64,000 nt of DNA, taken from the NCBI RefSeq assembly GCF_016808335.1, contig NC_053150.1:31116238-31180237 (forward strand). Reading direction: 5' to 3'. The DNA comes from Panicum virgatum. Taxonomy: Eukaryota; Streptophyta; Magnoliopsida; Poales; Poaceae. The position numbers and the translations under genes were made by a program. The notes below the pieces were generated by a model. It saw only the letters and a list, made by a program, of their open reading frames with translations. It did not search any database and was not told the origin of the DNA. Position 1 is the first letter of the stretch; each line of letters begins with the position of its first letter. Below are positions 33,099-44,994 of the stretch, in pieces.

Positions 33099-34284
33099 TA
33101 ACCAGATTTTTTAGCACTATAGCTCATCACGTCAGTGTCTATCTCATCACCTAGGCGACTAGTACGCGCCTCAATGTTGAGAGGAACGAAGTTGCACGAA
33201 AACTGGCTGTTACACAGTATAGTTTACCTTCATTTGTGTTTGCTAAGCACTAGGCAGAGGCAGACACATGATGAGAAGTTGAGAACAATCCACGTCTTCA
33301 TTTGGCTCTCACCTAAAAAAGGTTAGGTCTAAAGATTGTTTTTTTTTTTGGAGAAGGTCTAAAGGTGGATTATACATTCCAGAAAGAGTCGAAGAGGAGA
33401 CAAAATATTATCCAAAATGGAATTCATAGACCACCGGTTTCCATTGCTAGAGCAGAACAACTGTTCCAAATCAATGGGGTCCAGCCGTACATGAAGGCCC
33501 CTCCGATCAACGAGGGCTGCTGCTCTGATCTGCCTCCGGGAAAATATCTGGCAACAGGGAGGGAGAAGGACCACCGGTCGCCGGCGGGTCACATCGTGGT
33601 CGTCGACCAGCGATCGGCACTCGCGTCGCTCGCCGACTACCGCGACGGGAGTGGCTGCCCGAGCCCGGGGATCAGGGGATTCCATAGATATAACTAGGCC
33701 GGTTGACGTGCGATGCGCGTCTATTTGGAAGATATTAACTTGAAAAGAATGATGAAACATAAATTTATATTTTGTTGTACTCAATCCAATATTAAATTTA
33801 GATATTTTATGATATCATAATGGTCATCTAAGCACAGTATAACTTTTTTTTAGAAATTCGTTGACTTTTAGGTGTGAGTAAAAATAGCTGACTGAGTAAC
33901 GTATAAAATTAGTGATGAAAGAATAATTAATCCTATTTTTTGAATTTATGTACGGGAAACAAATTATAAAAAGTATTAGAACTATCGTAGATGAACGTGA
34001 TGTACAAAGTTATTATTTTCATATATATAGGAAAAGTTAAATTTATTTTATATTTTGTATACGAAATCATCATTGATGTTTTTTTCAAATGATAGAGACA
34101 CCTAATAGTACCGTGAGTCCATTAAGTGGGGCACATTAAATGTGCATGGGTCGCAAATGGTGTGGCTCCCACTTTGTAGTATACAAACAGTAGAGCTATT
34201 ACATGTGAACGCAGTATACAAAATCATATTATTTTTTATATAAAAAAATTAAATATATTTTATACGTGGCCCCCACTTGAATAA

Positions 34285-34412
34285 TATGCGGGCCCACTTA
34301 AACAGTACACGGGGGCCATGAACAGTATCCGGGGGTCCACGTGGGCCCACTTAAACAGTACGTGTGGGGCCCATGAACAGTACCGGCCCCCCATGAACAG
34401 TACCCCCGGGCC
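34285..34412 (+). repeat. Degenerate repeats of CATGAACAGTAC
   Basis: Five spaced copies of [TA]GAACAGTA or TTAAACAGTAC alternating with GGGCCC-rich spacers. Non-coding. 34413-36039 has GC-rich then AT-rich sequence with no recognised gene; 35160-35340 faintly resembles Mariner-type MITE interiors. Confidence 0.55.
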
Positions 34413-36041
34413 CCACGTGGGGCCAGAGCGAACGGGAGCGCTCCAAATCTTGGAGCGTATAGTACTCAATTCAGGGGACGACAGGGATGGGTGGGAGCAA
34501 GGGGATGAGGAAGCTGTGGCTCCCACTGGGCGTGGACCACCGGACCAGTCGGCTGCGCAAGGCTCCAGCAGTGGCCTCCGACCGAGCACCATCATGCAGG
34601 CGGATGAAGGCGGCGGGGCGGCAGCGGCCGGCACGCCGTCCGGCCGCGCCTCAACGTGTTCCGGGGTCCGAGCTGCGAGCCCGCGCGGTGGGTGGATAAG
34701 TGGATTCATTCTTGACCGTATCTCCCGGGTCCCCCGGGTCCTGCTGTCCTTATCTCTACATAACGAATCCTGCGCCAAGCTCAGGCTCCTCACGCGGATG
34801 AATCCTGCGTCAAACTCGTGTAAAAGTACTGCATATCTGAGATATTTGTCCGATAAAGCAATGCAGTCAAACACAAATATGATCTCAGCTTGATCTTGCC
34901 TCGTGTCACAAATTCATCCTGACGATAATAATATATACACTGCTTAGTAAAATAACTATTTCACTAAACCACAAACACAAAACAACATCACCTTATATTA
35001 TTGGTATTGTTTAACTAAAATTTTGTGACACATCATTGATTTGATACTGCAGGTCTTCCAAAAACGATTTATCTTCACCACCGATCTCTGCAAGCCTGAG
35101 AAGCAGGACACATATGTGCTATATATCCCATTCATACTAGAGAACTGCAAAATACCTTTTCCATTTGGGAAAAATATAATTCTAGTTTTATCCTAAGTCA
35201 AACTTTCTTAAGTTTGATCGGAATTATTCAGAGAATATGATCGATATTTATAATATTTAATATGTGTACCATAAAAATATATGTTATGATGTATCTATAA
35301 GAATCTTAAATTTATTCAAATTACGAGCCAAAAATATGGAAAAGGAACATGTTGAAATGAGAACGAAAAGGGATTTCGGGAGGGCTGAACAAGGAGTTTT
35401 AGGAGGGCTGAACAAATTGTTATGGGGCGAAAAATGGTATATTACCGACTCATACATAATAGGCTCGTGTGTGAACAAGCACAAGACCTAAACAAGGACT
35501 AAAGGGGTACGGTATTATCAAACCCGTTAATGATACAATAAAGTTTGGTTTCATATTGTTATGAAATGTAAAATGGTTAATCCACTCTCTAAGATTAGTG
35601 GTGACTCATGTACCACAGACACATATTTTAAAAATATTTATATTTTAAAAAAGGGTACGTCAGCTGACTAACTAATTTATTGTAAACATGTAAGTTCTCA
35701 AAAATCACCGTTGGATACCAATCTAAAAGTTCAAATTTAATTTATGAGTCACCGGGTCCGTAGTATAGTAAATGTGCCCCGTTATCGCCAATCTCTTAAC
35801 CCTCTTCTTCCTTATTATGTGTCTATAATGCCAACTTCACTAAGGGGAACATTTGGTGACCGAGTACAGGTGGCAACATTGTTACCATTGCAAAAATCCC
35901 CTCTTCCCGATATCAAAAAAAAAATCCCCTCATCCCTTGGGAACAGCCTGTACAAAAACACCAACAAAAACTTTTTACTAAAACCAAAAAGACATCAGTA
36001 AATAAAATTCAAAACTACACTGGAAATTTTACCTTGGTAAA

Positions 36042-36526
36042 ATTTAACTGATTTAAAGTATTTGGAGAACTTGATGCAACCTTCTCAGTTTCACTTGTAT
36101 AACTTGATTGAGTGTGATCACCAAACGATGGAACAATCTCTATATCACCACTCGTCCTCGACCAACCTCCATTGACTGAACTATTGGTGTGGAAATAGGG
36201 ACATCAGGAAATATTTCTTCTGCTACTTGCATAGGAGAATCCACACCAGCCACCACATTATCAATGGGCTCATCAAAATATAGGCCATTGTCATTTGCAT
36301 TATTATTTCAGCAGCAATATTATTGGGAGAAGGTCCAGAATAAGTAGCTTCACCATTATTCATTGACTGCATGTTCTCACTAGATTTTTCTCTTCAATTA
36401 GTCCCGCAGATAGAAGTAATCATTGACATCAACAATAATGCTCTGAGTAAATAATGGTGACATCTCATTTGGAGCAGTAGCAGGAGCATGCTTCGTATAT
36501 AAAACTGTAATATCATCCAAAGACTG
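36042..36526 (-). pseudogene. Decayed coding exons of unknown origin
   Basis: The minus strand reads SLDDITVLYTKHAPATAPNE right after a TGCAG acceptor (36526), then NNGEATYSGPSPNNIAAE, YFDEPIDNVVAGVDSPMQVA and GDIEIVPSFGDHTQSSYTSE, ending QLNFTK before GTAAAA. The pieces lie in different frames with stops between, so this is a broken gene. The acidic, Ser-rich composition resembles N-terminal parts of MULE-type transposases, but I cannot assign it. Confidence 0.35.
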
Positions 36527-37099
36527 CATCAAAAAGTAAAAAAAAAAAGAGATGATAAATACTATCTGAATGAAACGGTACCTAACATGTACATTCTACA
36601 AATAGATTTAAAAGAAAATGAGAAGCAAATAAAACTCATAAATAATAAAAAAATTAGCTATTGAGAAAAGGTTCCTGGAACCCCTTGTAGTTCCATACAT
36701 GAGCATCACACATAGGAGTTCTTGCTGCAACCCTCCGAGCATAACAAATTGACTTGAATGAAAAAATATGTAAAAATTAAAAATAAGTACGAAAAAAACA
36801 AACAAAGTAGAAAAAAGAATAATAAAAATGAACAATACTTACTAGACATTTGCCAAAAATATGACCCTTAACACAGTCTAGCTCAGAAAACACTTTGATT
36901 GTATCTTGCTTCACCGATGCATGGTAGGGTAGATGACAATTGTTCTTGAGGACCAAGTACCAAGTAGTTAAGATAAACAACCAAATTTAATCAACAAAAA
37001 TAAGTCATATAAACTATAATGTACATACAGAATGAAAAAGCTAACAAAAAGAATGCAGAATAAATAAAGAAACTTCACTCACACAAACTTTAAAAAAAC

Positions 37100-37985
37100 T
37101 TCTACGAGAGGGCAAGGCCTATATCCCGAAATCAACCCGACACATATCTCTTCTAATTGTCAATATGACACAAGTCAACTCGTGACAAGTTCATCCTAAG
37201 AATGATTAGAAAAACTCGACGCAAAGTGGAAGCCAAAGATTGACCAAAACTTGGAAAGCAAGACGCAAAGCGGAAGCAAGCGAAAAACAAGTACTTGAGC
37301 AAGGCACAACATAAAGTAGAAGTGACGATTCACCAAAGAACCGAAAAAAGCGTTTTTCCAAAAAGACTTGCAAAAGTTCTTTTTCATCGAGCATGCAACA
37401 ATTCCACCTAACAAAGCATTCAATGATTCATCAATGATTAGCACAACCCAAAACCAAACGGAAGCAAAGTTTAACCAAAAGAAAACCTATCAAGAGTCTT
37501 ACTGAATAAGACTAGAACTAAGAACAACCAAAGACAACTCTCTTAACTAAACATGCAGAGATTAACTTGCTTAAACACAAGAGTAGGTAATCAATAATTC
37601 AATATATGAGAAAAGAAAAAAAGACTCACTCTGCTCATTGCTCGTGCCCGCACAGGCCCATGTGCCTGCAGCAATCCGTGTTGGTGCTTGCTGCCTCCTT
37701 GGGCCACGTGTACCTTGTATTGGGCTGCCGGCCTACCCGCCCGTGTTGGAGGCCTGCTGGCAGCACCTGGGTTGTTGGCCTGTCCCTCGTGGGCTGCGTG
37801 CGAGTGGTGCTGCTGGCCGCCGCCGCGCGTCCCTCGCGGCCCTGCTGGCTGCCGGCGTCGAGCACCTCTGCACCTGGCATGCCTGCCTCCGTGCCTCCCA
37901 CCACCTCGCGCGGAACGAAATCCTCTGCAGTCGGCGACAACTACGGCGCGGTGCAGTCAGCCAATCGCAGCCAAGCGATCCGGAT
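37100..37985 (+). repeat. Repeat copy A of a local repeat family
   Basis: An AT-rich half (37100-37620) is clearly similar to 40920-41910, for example GACACAAGTCAACTCGTG and AAAGAAAAAAAGACTCACT. It is followed by a GC-rich half resembling 41940-42225. The last part (37905-37985, TCCTCTGCAGTCGGCG) is present in inverted orientation at 39297-39375. Possibly the arms of a Mutator-like element; no transposase seen. 37986-39099 holds no gene I can support. Confidence 0.6.
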
Positions 37986-39099
37986 CCAACGACAGCCTTG
38001 CCAAAATCGTATAGCAGGCCAGTTTGGGCGGCCCATTCCAGCCCACACCGCCCATAAACAAGAACGTCCGTCTCCTTTGCCTTGTGCATCCCGGTCCTCC
38101 CGTCATCCCCGTACTCAGATGCGCTCCGCCTCCGTCCTCGCCGCCGGTCCGATCCGCACCATCCGCCTCCCTCCTGTTGTCGCAGCACAGAGGCGTGGCC
38201 CTCCTGGTGGCTACAGCTCGTACCCGGCGCATCAGGTGCGCTCCCGTCGTCTAGGCCGTCGCACGCGCGGCTGCTGCTCGTCGTCTGCCGCAGGGAGTGC
38301 CGTGCTCAGTCGTGCTCGCTGGTGAGACGTCCACGCTCCCCTCCAGTGCAGACATGGTGGGGGGCCTTTGGCACACGAGCTCCCCGCTATGGAGATCGGC
38401 TTGAGATGCGACCCCTTCTAGCTGGCTGTTCAGAGGCATCCATCTGAGTATTAGCACTTTGTGTTTGTAATCCACAGCTGTGTGAGCATTGTGTTTTGTA
38501 TTGGAGAAAAAAAAATAGCAGTTTGTTGCAGAGGCTATGAACTAGCAGTTTTGTGCAAATATATTCTGTATAGGAAACCAGGGAAAATAAGCAAGTTGTA
38601 CATGTTGTAGTTGTGGAATAAATTGTACTCCTTTTTTGCAATTGCAGAGACATGTTCAGAAGTACATCCAAGCCTCATCTATAGTACTAAACTCCATTCC
38701 AACATGTGGTAAAAATCTAGGAAGCAAACCCTCCCTACTGCAAGGAAAAAATAATTATGACATGGGTATTTGATTTGGTGGGGAAGAAACTAAAATCTAT
38801 CTAATTTATGGAGAACAAGGAACATCCATGATATTACAAACCTTTTTTCTTCCATGCCAAATATGTAGATTTGATTTCAATGTGGGTAAGTTGATGTCTC
38901 CTTCAATCTTCCATCTAAAATATGCAGATTTTATTTTGGTACAGGACGTACAGGATAAAAGCAACCAAATTAGAACCTACCCTTGCAATCTGGGCAAGAT
39001 TGGGGAGAAGATAAAAGAGTAGTTACTTTGCAATCTGACGCACAGGAACAAATTAAAATGAAGAGCAACACACCTGCCATCGAAGATGAGCTAGCTCCG

Positions 39100-39391
39100 G
39101 CTCAGATGATCGCCGCTCGCTTTTCGTCGCCAAAGCGCGGAGCGCGCGCGTACTGCTGCAGCCTCGCACCAAAAGCATTCGCTGCAGCGCCAGAAACTGG
39201 AGCGCGTGATGCTCTTGTTGGGCCGAGACCCACCGCAACGGACGAAGCGTGCCCTGGAAGCTTGGTTGGAGCCCGTAGCTGTCCGATGCGTATCCATTGG
39301 CTGTGATTCGCCGACTGCACTGCGCCGTCGGAGGAGGCGACTGCAGAGGATTTTGTTCCCCTCGCGCTGCATGCGCAATGCTGCGCACTGC
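39100..39391 (-). repeat. Repeat copy C, inverted relative to A
   Basis: The reverse complement matches the end of copy A (AATCCTCTGCAGTCG, GGCGCAGTGCAGTCGGCGAA). It is interrupted at 39391 by the retroposon; the flank resumes at 40251-40290 and there resembles copy B near 42190. Confidence 0.55.
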
Positions 39392-40250
39392 AGTCCTCTC
39401 TCGGTCCTTCCATCCTTTCCCCCAGCTACAGTTGCTCGAGGCGAAAGGGAGGCGGAAAGCTTTCCCGGCGGCGATTTTGCCGGCCTCCCACGTCTCCGGC
39501 GGCCAGAGTGGCATCGGAGATGGTGCGGGTGTATATAGGATAGGTAGTTTCTTCTCTAGTCCTAGGTGGTGCTTGCCGTCGGTGGTCGTCGGCGCAGCTA
39601 GGTTTCGCCGGGGGGGTGGTCCTCTGCGGCATGGTGGCGTCGGCGAGGCGAGGGCGAGGGCGGCGCAGAGGAATAAAGTCTCCAGGCTTCTTCCTCGCCC
39701 CGGTGCGGCTCTGCTCCAGTTTGACCAGCGAGGTCGGGGAGATCCGTTTCGGAGCTTGAGGCCGGTGAGTTTCCCTTTCTGCCTGATGGGGTGGTTGCTG
39801 GCCTTCTTTTGTTTCAAGAGTGCAGCGATGGCTGCGGGTGCTGTGGATGTTTGGCGGCTGGATCTGGCCCGGTTTCCCTTCGGCGGCGGTGGTCGTCGAC
39901 GGCGTGGTTCGATCCAGGAATAAGAGGTGTTGGGGTGTGTCCCCGGTCGACGTGTGTTCGCTGATGGCTTTTGCTACTGTGACTCCAACAAAGCCAGCGT
40001 GCGATGGGGCTCCTCCGGTTCGTGGGGCGCTTGGCTTCTTCTCCGGCGGCGTCGGCCGGCGGCGACGAGTTCGAGCCAGGTTGCTTTGAGAAGGATCCAG
40101 GGGTGTTGTTGTAATTTTCTATTTTTTCAAGGTCCTTTTCGTAGTTTGGCGGAAACAGCCATCCATGTATCCTCCGCGTATGGTTCTGTATTTCTACGGG
40201 TTCTTGTACGTTTTCCTTAACTATGGAATACAGAAGCGTATTATAAAAAA
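39392..40250 (+). mobile_element. Poly-A retroposon without coding capacity, 859 bp
   Basis: A perfect 15-bp direct repeat AATGCTGCGCACTGC flanks it (39377-39391 and 40251-40265). The right end is TTATAAAAAA directly before the repeat. The related sequence at 42173-42225 lacks the insert and has one copy of the target. Interior: GC-rich with CCGGCGGCGA-like triplet runs, then a less GC-rich 3' part (ATCCATGTATCCTCCGCGTA). No domain is found in the plus-strand frames. This is a target-primed insertion, probably driven by a LINE. Confidence 0.85.
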
Positions 40251-40371
40251 AATGCTGCGCACTGCTCGCCGCGCGTCTCGCGGCTTCCCCGATAACTCTG
40301 CACGCAAGCGGAAGAAGGAAAAGGGATGAACAATAGCAAACGTCCGAAACTTTGACTCAAGATGTCCCGTT

Positions 40372-40690
40372 TGGTTTAGGTTGTGCTAGTGAATAGTGAC
40401 ATTTTGACCGATAATTACGGTGTCAAACAAAACCAGTTTACAAAACCAACTTCAGAACCCCCGCGCTAGTGACCTTGAAGAATCTAATGAGGTCTTTGAC
40501 TGCGCGATTAGAGAATGGTTATTGTAGCATCAATGTAGCAAATCATCGATTAATTACCGTCATTAGATTCGTTGCTAAAAGTTACACTCATTCTTAAAAA
40601 AGTTTTGCAAATAGACTTCATTTAGTATATCATGCATACGAGATTCTTTTCTAGAATGGAATAGCATGGAGGAAACAAACAAGGCAATTA
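40372..40690. mobile_element. Degenerate Tourist-like MITE
   Basis: CCCGTTTGGTTTAGGTTGTG at the left and GGAGGAAACAAACAAGGC at the right are rough inverted copies. Between them is the typical grass pattern TAGCATCAATGTAGCAAATC ... CATTAGATTCG. No clean target duplication. Confidence 0.5.
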
Positions 40691-40919
40691 CTCATTCAAG
40701 AAGCAACGGATTCGAGCAAGACTTCAGCCATAGATTTGTAACTACTAGACCCAGCAGATCCAAATAGAAATTTAGAAAAACATCAAGTAATCATCAAGAA
40801 TGCAAAATCATCCAAAAAACACTCGAAAATAACAAAATAGAAAAACGCTCAGGATGCATGATTGAACACGAGATTAGCATCACTCAAATCTTAATTGAAG
40901 AACCTAAATGGGCGACCCG

Positions 40920-42225
40920 CGGAGGGAATGGGAGCATTTAAATATTCTCATCAATAAGAACAAGACTTATGCTTTAAATTCTACTCGACACACATCTGTT
41001 CTAACCGCAAAGATGACACAAGTCAACTCGTGGCGGGTATGAACGGTTAGGAAAAGTTTGAGTGTGTTTAGTTCATTTGGCCAAAATTTTTTGGAACGGA
41101 ATCTTGTTATTTTGAACTACTAAATGAAGTCTATTAACAAAACTTTTTGTACGAATGGGTTGTAAATCGCGAGACGAATCTAATAAGCCTAGTTAATCCA
41201 TGATTAATCCATAATTTATGAATGGTTACTGTAGCAGCACTGTTGCAAATTATGGATCAAGTAGGCTCATTAGATTCGTCTTGCGATTTACAACTAATTC
41301 ATGCAAAAAATTTTGTAAATATGCTTCATTTAGTACTTTATGCATGTGTCCAAACGTGTGATGTGATGGTTTTGGCCAAAATTTTTTTTTGCTAACACGG
41401 CCTTTGTCGCAAAGCAAAAGCTAAGGCTAACTAAAACACCGAAATCTAGACATAAAGTGCGCGGAAACAACCGAAAAGCAATGTACTCGAGCAAGGCATA
41501 ATACAAATAAATAAAAGCAGAAGTGACGATTGACCAAAAAGTCGAAAAAAGCTTTTTCCCAAAAAGATTTGCAAAAAAAAATTCACTAAGTTTGCAACAG
41601 TTCCAATTAACAAATCATGTGATAGTTGAGCAAAATTAGCACAACTCAAAACCAAACAGAAGTAAACCTTAACCAAAAGAAAACTGATCAAGAGTCTAAC
41701 TAGAATAGACTAGAGCAAGCACATCTAAAGACAACTTTCTTAACTAAACATGCAGATATTAACTAATATTAGCAATTACGAGATCTAGAATTAGAACTAA
41801 ACACTGCTAAACAAGTCTCAACCGAACATGCAGAGTATCACGAATTAGCTTAAACACGAGAGCAGGTAATTAATCAATAAATGTGAGAGAAAAGAAAAAG
41901 ACTCACTGGGCTCTCTCGTTGTCACTACGGTGCAGCTACTGTTAGGCTGCCGGCCTGCTCGCCCGTGTTGGCAGGCCTGCCGGCCACGCATAGGCTGTCG
42001 GCCTGCTCTTGATGCTGGTGGGCCGGTAGCGCTCTCGTGGACCGCGTGCGTAGCCTGGCACGTGCTCCCGGTCGAGCGGTGCTGCTGGCAGCCGCTCCGA
42101 GCCTGGCTCCGCCGCGCGTCCCTCGCGGCGCAACGAGTTGCCCGCGCCGAGCGCGCGCTTGCCTGCCTCCCACCTCGCGCTGCATACGCAAGTGCTGCGC
42201 ACTGCTCGCCGCACACCTCGCGGCC
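40920..42225 (+). repeat. Repeat copy B of the local repeat family
   Basis: Direct relative of copy A (37100-37900), interrupted by the MITE at 41049-41401. Its end (42173-42225) is the uninterrupted counterpart of the retroposon target at 39377. Non-coding. Confidence 0.6.
41049..41401. mobile_element. Tourist-like MITE, about 350 bp
   Basis: Left GAGTGTGTTTAGTTC with TTTGGCCAAAATTTTTT; right GGTTTTGGCCAAAATTTTTT then CTAACACGGCC. These are imperfect inverted ends, with TTT on both sides as a possible target duplication. The interior carries GCGAGACGAATCTAATAAGCC and its mirror. Copy A (37195-37225) lacks it at the matching position. Confidence 0.65.
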
Positions 42226-42300
42226 AGTGCGGACGCGGCAGCAAGCTCCTCGACAAGTTTTAACCCACCTTGCACGTCATTTCCTCATATGATTGTACAC

Positions 42301-42546
42301 CTAGGAATCTGTCACCTCCTGTCTAGTAAACTCAGATAGATCCCTTGCCACCTTGTTCAAGTGCACATCCTTGAAACTCTTGTCTGTCTTCACTCCCTCA
42401 CCAACCAAATCAGTGAAGCGGCGCAGCACAAAAGAAGACATGGTACTAGTCCAGTTTAGCATGCCATGGGGAGCAGCATTGCCTTGCTGACCTCCAACCA
42501 CCTCTTCAGCATCAATTGCCACTTGATCAGCACCTAGAGCAGCCAT
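42301..42546 (-). pseudogene. Harbinger-associated Myb/SANT-like protein, start
   Basis: 82-codon frame MAALGADQVAIDAEE with the pattern LNWTSTMSSFVLRRFTDLVG and FKDVHLNKVARDLSEFTRQE. This resembles the Myb/SANT-like domain (PF12776) found next to PIF/Harbinger transposases. TAG at 42301-42303 and a TGA shortly after replace residues of the expected continuation (VYNHMRK); similarity ends at about 42265. In autonomous Harbingers this protein works with the transposase in DNA binding. Confidence 0.6.
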
Positions 42547-42583
42547 GTCCTACTTTCTCCAATTCAAATCAACGCATGCAGAT

Positions 42584-42676
42584 AAGCAATCAAATGCCAC
42601 ATACACTAGCAGCAATCAAATGCCACATACACTAGCAGCAATCAAATGCCACATACACTAGCAGCAATCAAATGAG
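42584..42676 (+). repeat. 26-bp tandem repeat, 3.5 copies
   Basis: AGCAATCAAATGCCACATAC with an ACTAGC linker, repeating exactly every 26 bp (starts at 42587, 42613, 42639 and 42665). It lies between the Myb-like and transposase genes. 42677-42888 is plain intergenic. Confidence 0.92.
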
Positions 42677-42888
42677 AAATAACGAGACAATAGATCAGGT
42701 CAGCACACTTGAAGTAGATCCATACATTACATAACTGAATTAACATCCATGCATTACATAACTGAACTAAGATCCAAACACTACCAGCCAAGTTACAGAA
42801 TTAAGTTCACAAATAGATAGGAAACATCCATACATTAGCATAGGATCAGACATGAATGTCACAGAAATGAAATACTGCAACAGGGTAT

Positions 42889-44249
42889 CTAGTTCCTAGC
42901 CATAGCCCTATTCTGCCACATCTGCTCAGCCCAAATATCCCTTTTGGCATCCCAAGCACCATTATCCATAACTACATCATTGGGAGTAGCCTCATCAGAA
43001 GGATTTGCAGGCCAGTCTTCTTCTGGTGGGATGTGTTCATCATGGCCATGCCTTAGTATCCAGTTGTGTAGGATACAATAGGCAAGGACCAACTTCACTT
43101 GAGTCATATATGGATGGAAGGGCTTGTTGTACAAAATCCTGAACCTATTCTTCAGTGCACCAAAGGCTCTCTCAACTGTAACCCTCAGTGAGGAATGCCT
43201 CCGATTGAACAGCTCCCTTGCATTTTGAGGCCTCATGACACTATACTCCCTTAGGTGGTACCTAGTACCCCTGTATGGTGGAAGAAATCCTAGCCTCACA
43301 GTATATCCAGCATCTACCAGGTAAAATTTCCCTACCATATATGAGATAGTGGAATCAGTATTGATCTTTACCATTAAACTTTACTGAATGCATGTTTTTT
43401 CCCTATTAACTTGAGGTACTGTAAGACCATCAGGCCTTTGAAGCGCATCAGCTAAGATTAGAGCATCATGAGCTGATCCCTCCCATCCAGCTAAGACATA
43501 GGTGAATCTTAAATCAAAATCCATAGCTGCCAATACATTCTGGGTTGTTGTGTGCTTTCTTCCTAGGAATGCAGCTCTGTATTTAAGAGGCACTCTTGCC
43601 AGCACATGGGTGCCATCAATTGCACCCACACAATCCTACATCAAGGCCATGAAATTAATTATTTCAAGCATCTGCTATCTAATTTTGGACAATTATGCAT
43701 GGGTGCTCTAGTGCAAACCTTGAAGTAGGGGTTCCATCTGCGGCAGTTTTGAATTCTGGGGTGTACATTGGTGGGGGGTGGCACAATCAACTCACTTCTG
43801 AGTTCATCTACTGCATAAAGGACTTTTTGGAAATACCTACATAGTGTTTCACAAGACCTTAAAAAGAGAACTTGAATGCACCTAAACCTTTGATTGTGGC
43901 CTATAACTCGAAGGAACATGTCAACCTGCTCTTCGATGTTGCAGTGGAAAGTATCTTTGAGCAAGCCACGACTCCGGAACAGGTCGCATAACTGGTAGAA
44001 GGGGGACCTTTTCATCCTAAGCTGGTTAACACACTGTGTGTCATTGGAATTGGAAATGAAGCTAAGATTTTTCTGTCTCTTCTCATCTCTGGGAAGCATA
44101 GGGCCACAAGAAATTTGAGGCCTGGCAGTCAACCGACGCCTAAACCTAATCATCATCCATGCACTAATGACAAAATGAGAGCTGCCCCCACAAAGGATCA
44201 GTTGGCGGCGCCTACTAGCATCTTCATCCATGTCTATTACAAACGACAT
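42889..44249 (-). pseudogene. PIF/Harbinger transposase (DDE_Tnp_4)
   Basis: On the minus strand 44249-43659 gives the N-terminal part (NQLRMKRSPFYQLCDLFRSR, VDMFLRVIGHNQR, RYFQKVLYAVDEL). 43629-43411 gives MGAIDGTHVLARVP (first Asp), FTYVLAGWEGSAHDALIL (second Asp) and LQRPDGLTVPQ. 43331-42889 gives FYLVDAGYTVRLGFLPPYRG and RVTVERAFGALKNRFRIL (Glu). The DDE triad is present. An intron or break separates each block: CAA|GTTAAT at 43411 is donor-like, but the join to 43331 is out of frame by one base. Start beyond 44230 uncertain (MDEDASRRRQ at about 44231). Confidence 0.85.
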
Positions 44250-44994
44250 TCAAATGAATTAGAATCTAGTTAAAAAAAGACCAGGTACAAGCCATTTCAT
44301 CAAGCAAGTTGCAGTGCAACACAAGATCTACACCGAATGCTACCAGATCTAAAGTATTTAAAGGAAGATCTACAACATGGCCATGTAGATCAAACTAGAA
44401 AGAAACAACAAGCACTCGTCAGAAATCTTGTGCACCAACCCATGAAATACAAGAAGCATAACACAAACTATCGGCGACAACATACAACACATGCAATGGA
44501 AGCGGGAAAGAGCATGACAGAAAAGGAAAATGAGGAATGGAATGGTTCCTTTAAGACCTACCAACGGAGGGGAAGAGGTAGCCGACGGGCTCCCCTTCGT
44601 CCTTGCAGAGCCGGGGAAGAAGGACAACTGAAACCCTAGCCCGGCGACGGCGTGCGTTTGGGAAAGCGAGAGCGAGAGCAGAGAGGGAGGTCGAGGCTGG
44701 GCAACACAAATGAGTACCGTGCAGCAGTAACCCAAGCGAGGCGATGACGGGTTTTGTTGCCTGCACAGTATGGGCCGCGGGCTGCTAAAACCGGGCCCAC
44801 AAAATTGGCCGCGTGGAGCTAATGCAGGCTGTACAAGCCGGAAATGAAATCGAAATCTGCTTCCCACAATCCAGGCTGGGCTGCCCCTTTTGCACAACGC
44901 AAGCCTGGCTAGGAGGCCTATCTAACCGTCCAAACATGTTGGGCTGCACTATACAAGCCTGGTTTGGGGGATATGCAATCATCCAATCAGCCCC
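44250..44994 (-). mobile_element. 5' end of the PIF/Harbinger element
   Basis: On the minus strand the element may begin GGGGCTGATTGGATGATTGC at 44994, followed outward by TTA (44995-44997), the normal Harbinger target. This end carries repeated CAGGCTTG[TC]/CAGCCCA motifs. No opposite end with the same sequence was found left of 42300, so the element is truncated there. No further gene in this stretch. Confidence 0.4.

Noticed and set aside
37606..38325. 239-codon Cys/Arg/Pro-rich frame
   Set aside because: Part of the GC-rich repeat A with inverted and direct relatives nearby; no homology pattern.
37100..41910. Direct repeats A and B as a pair of LTRs
   Set aside because: No TG...CA ends, no primer-binding site or polypurine tract, and no gag or pol between them.
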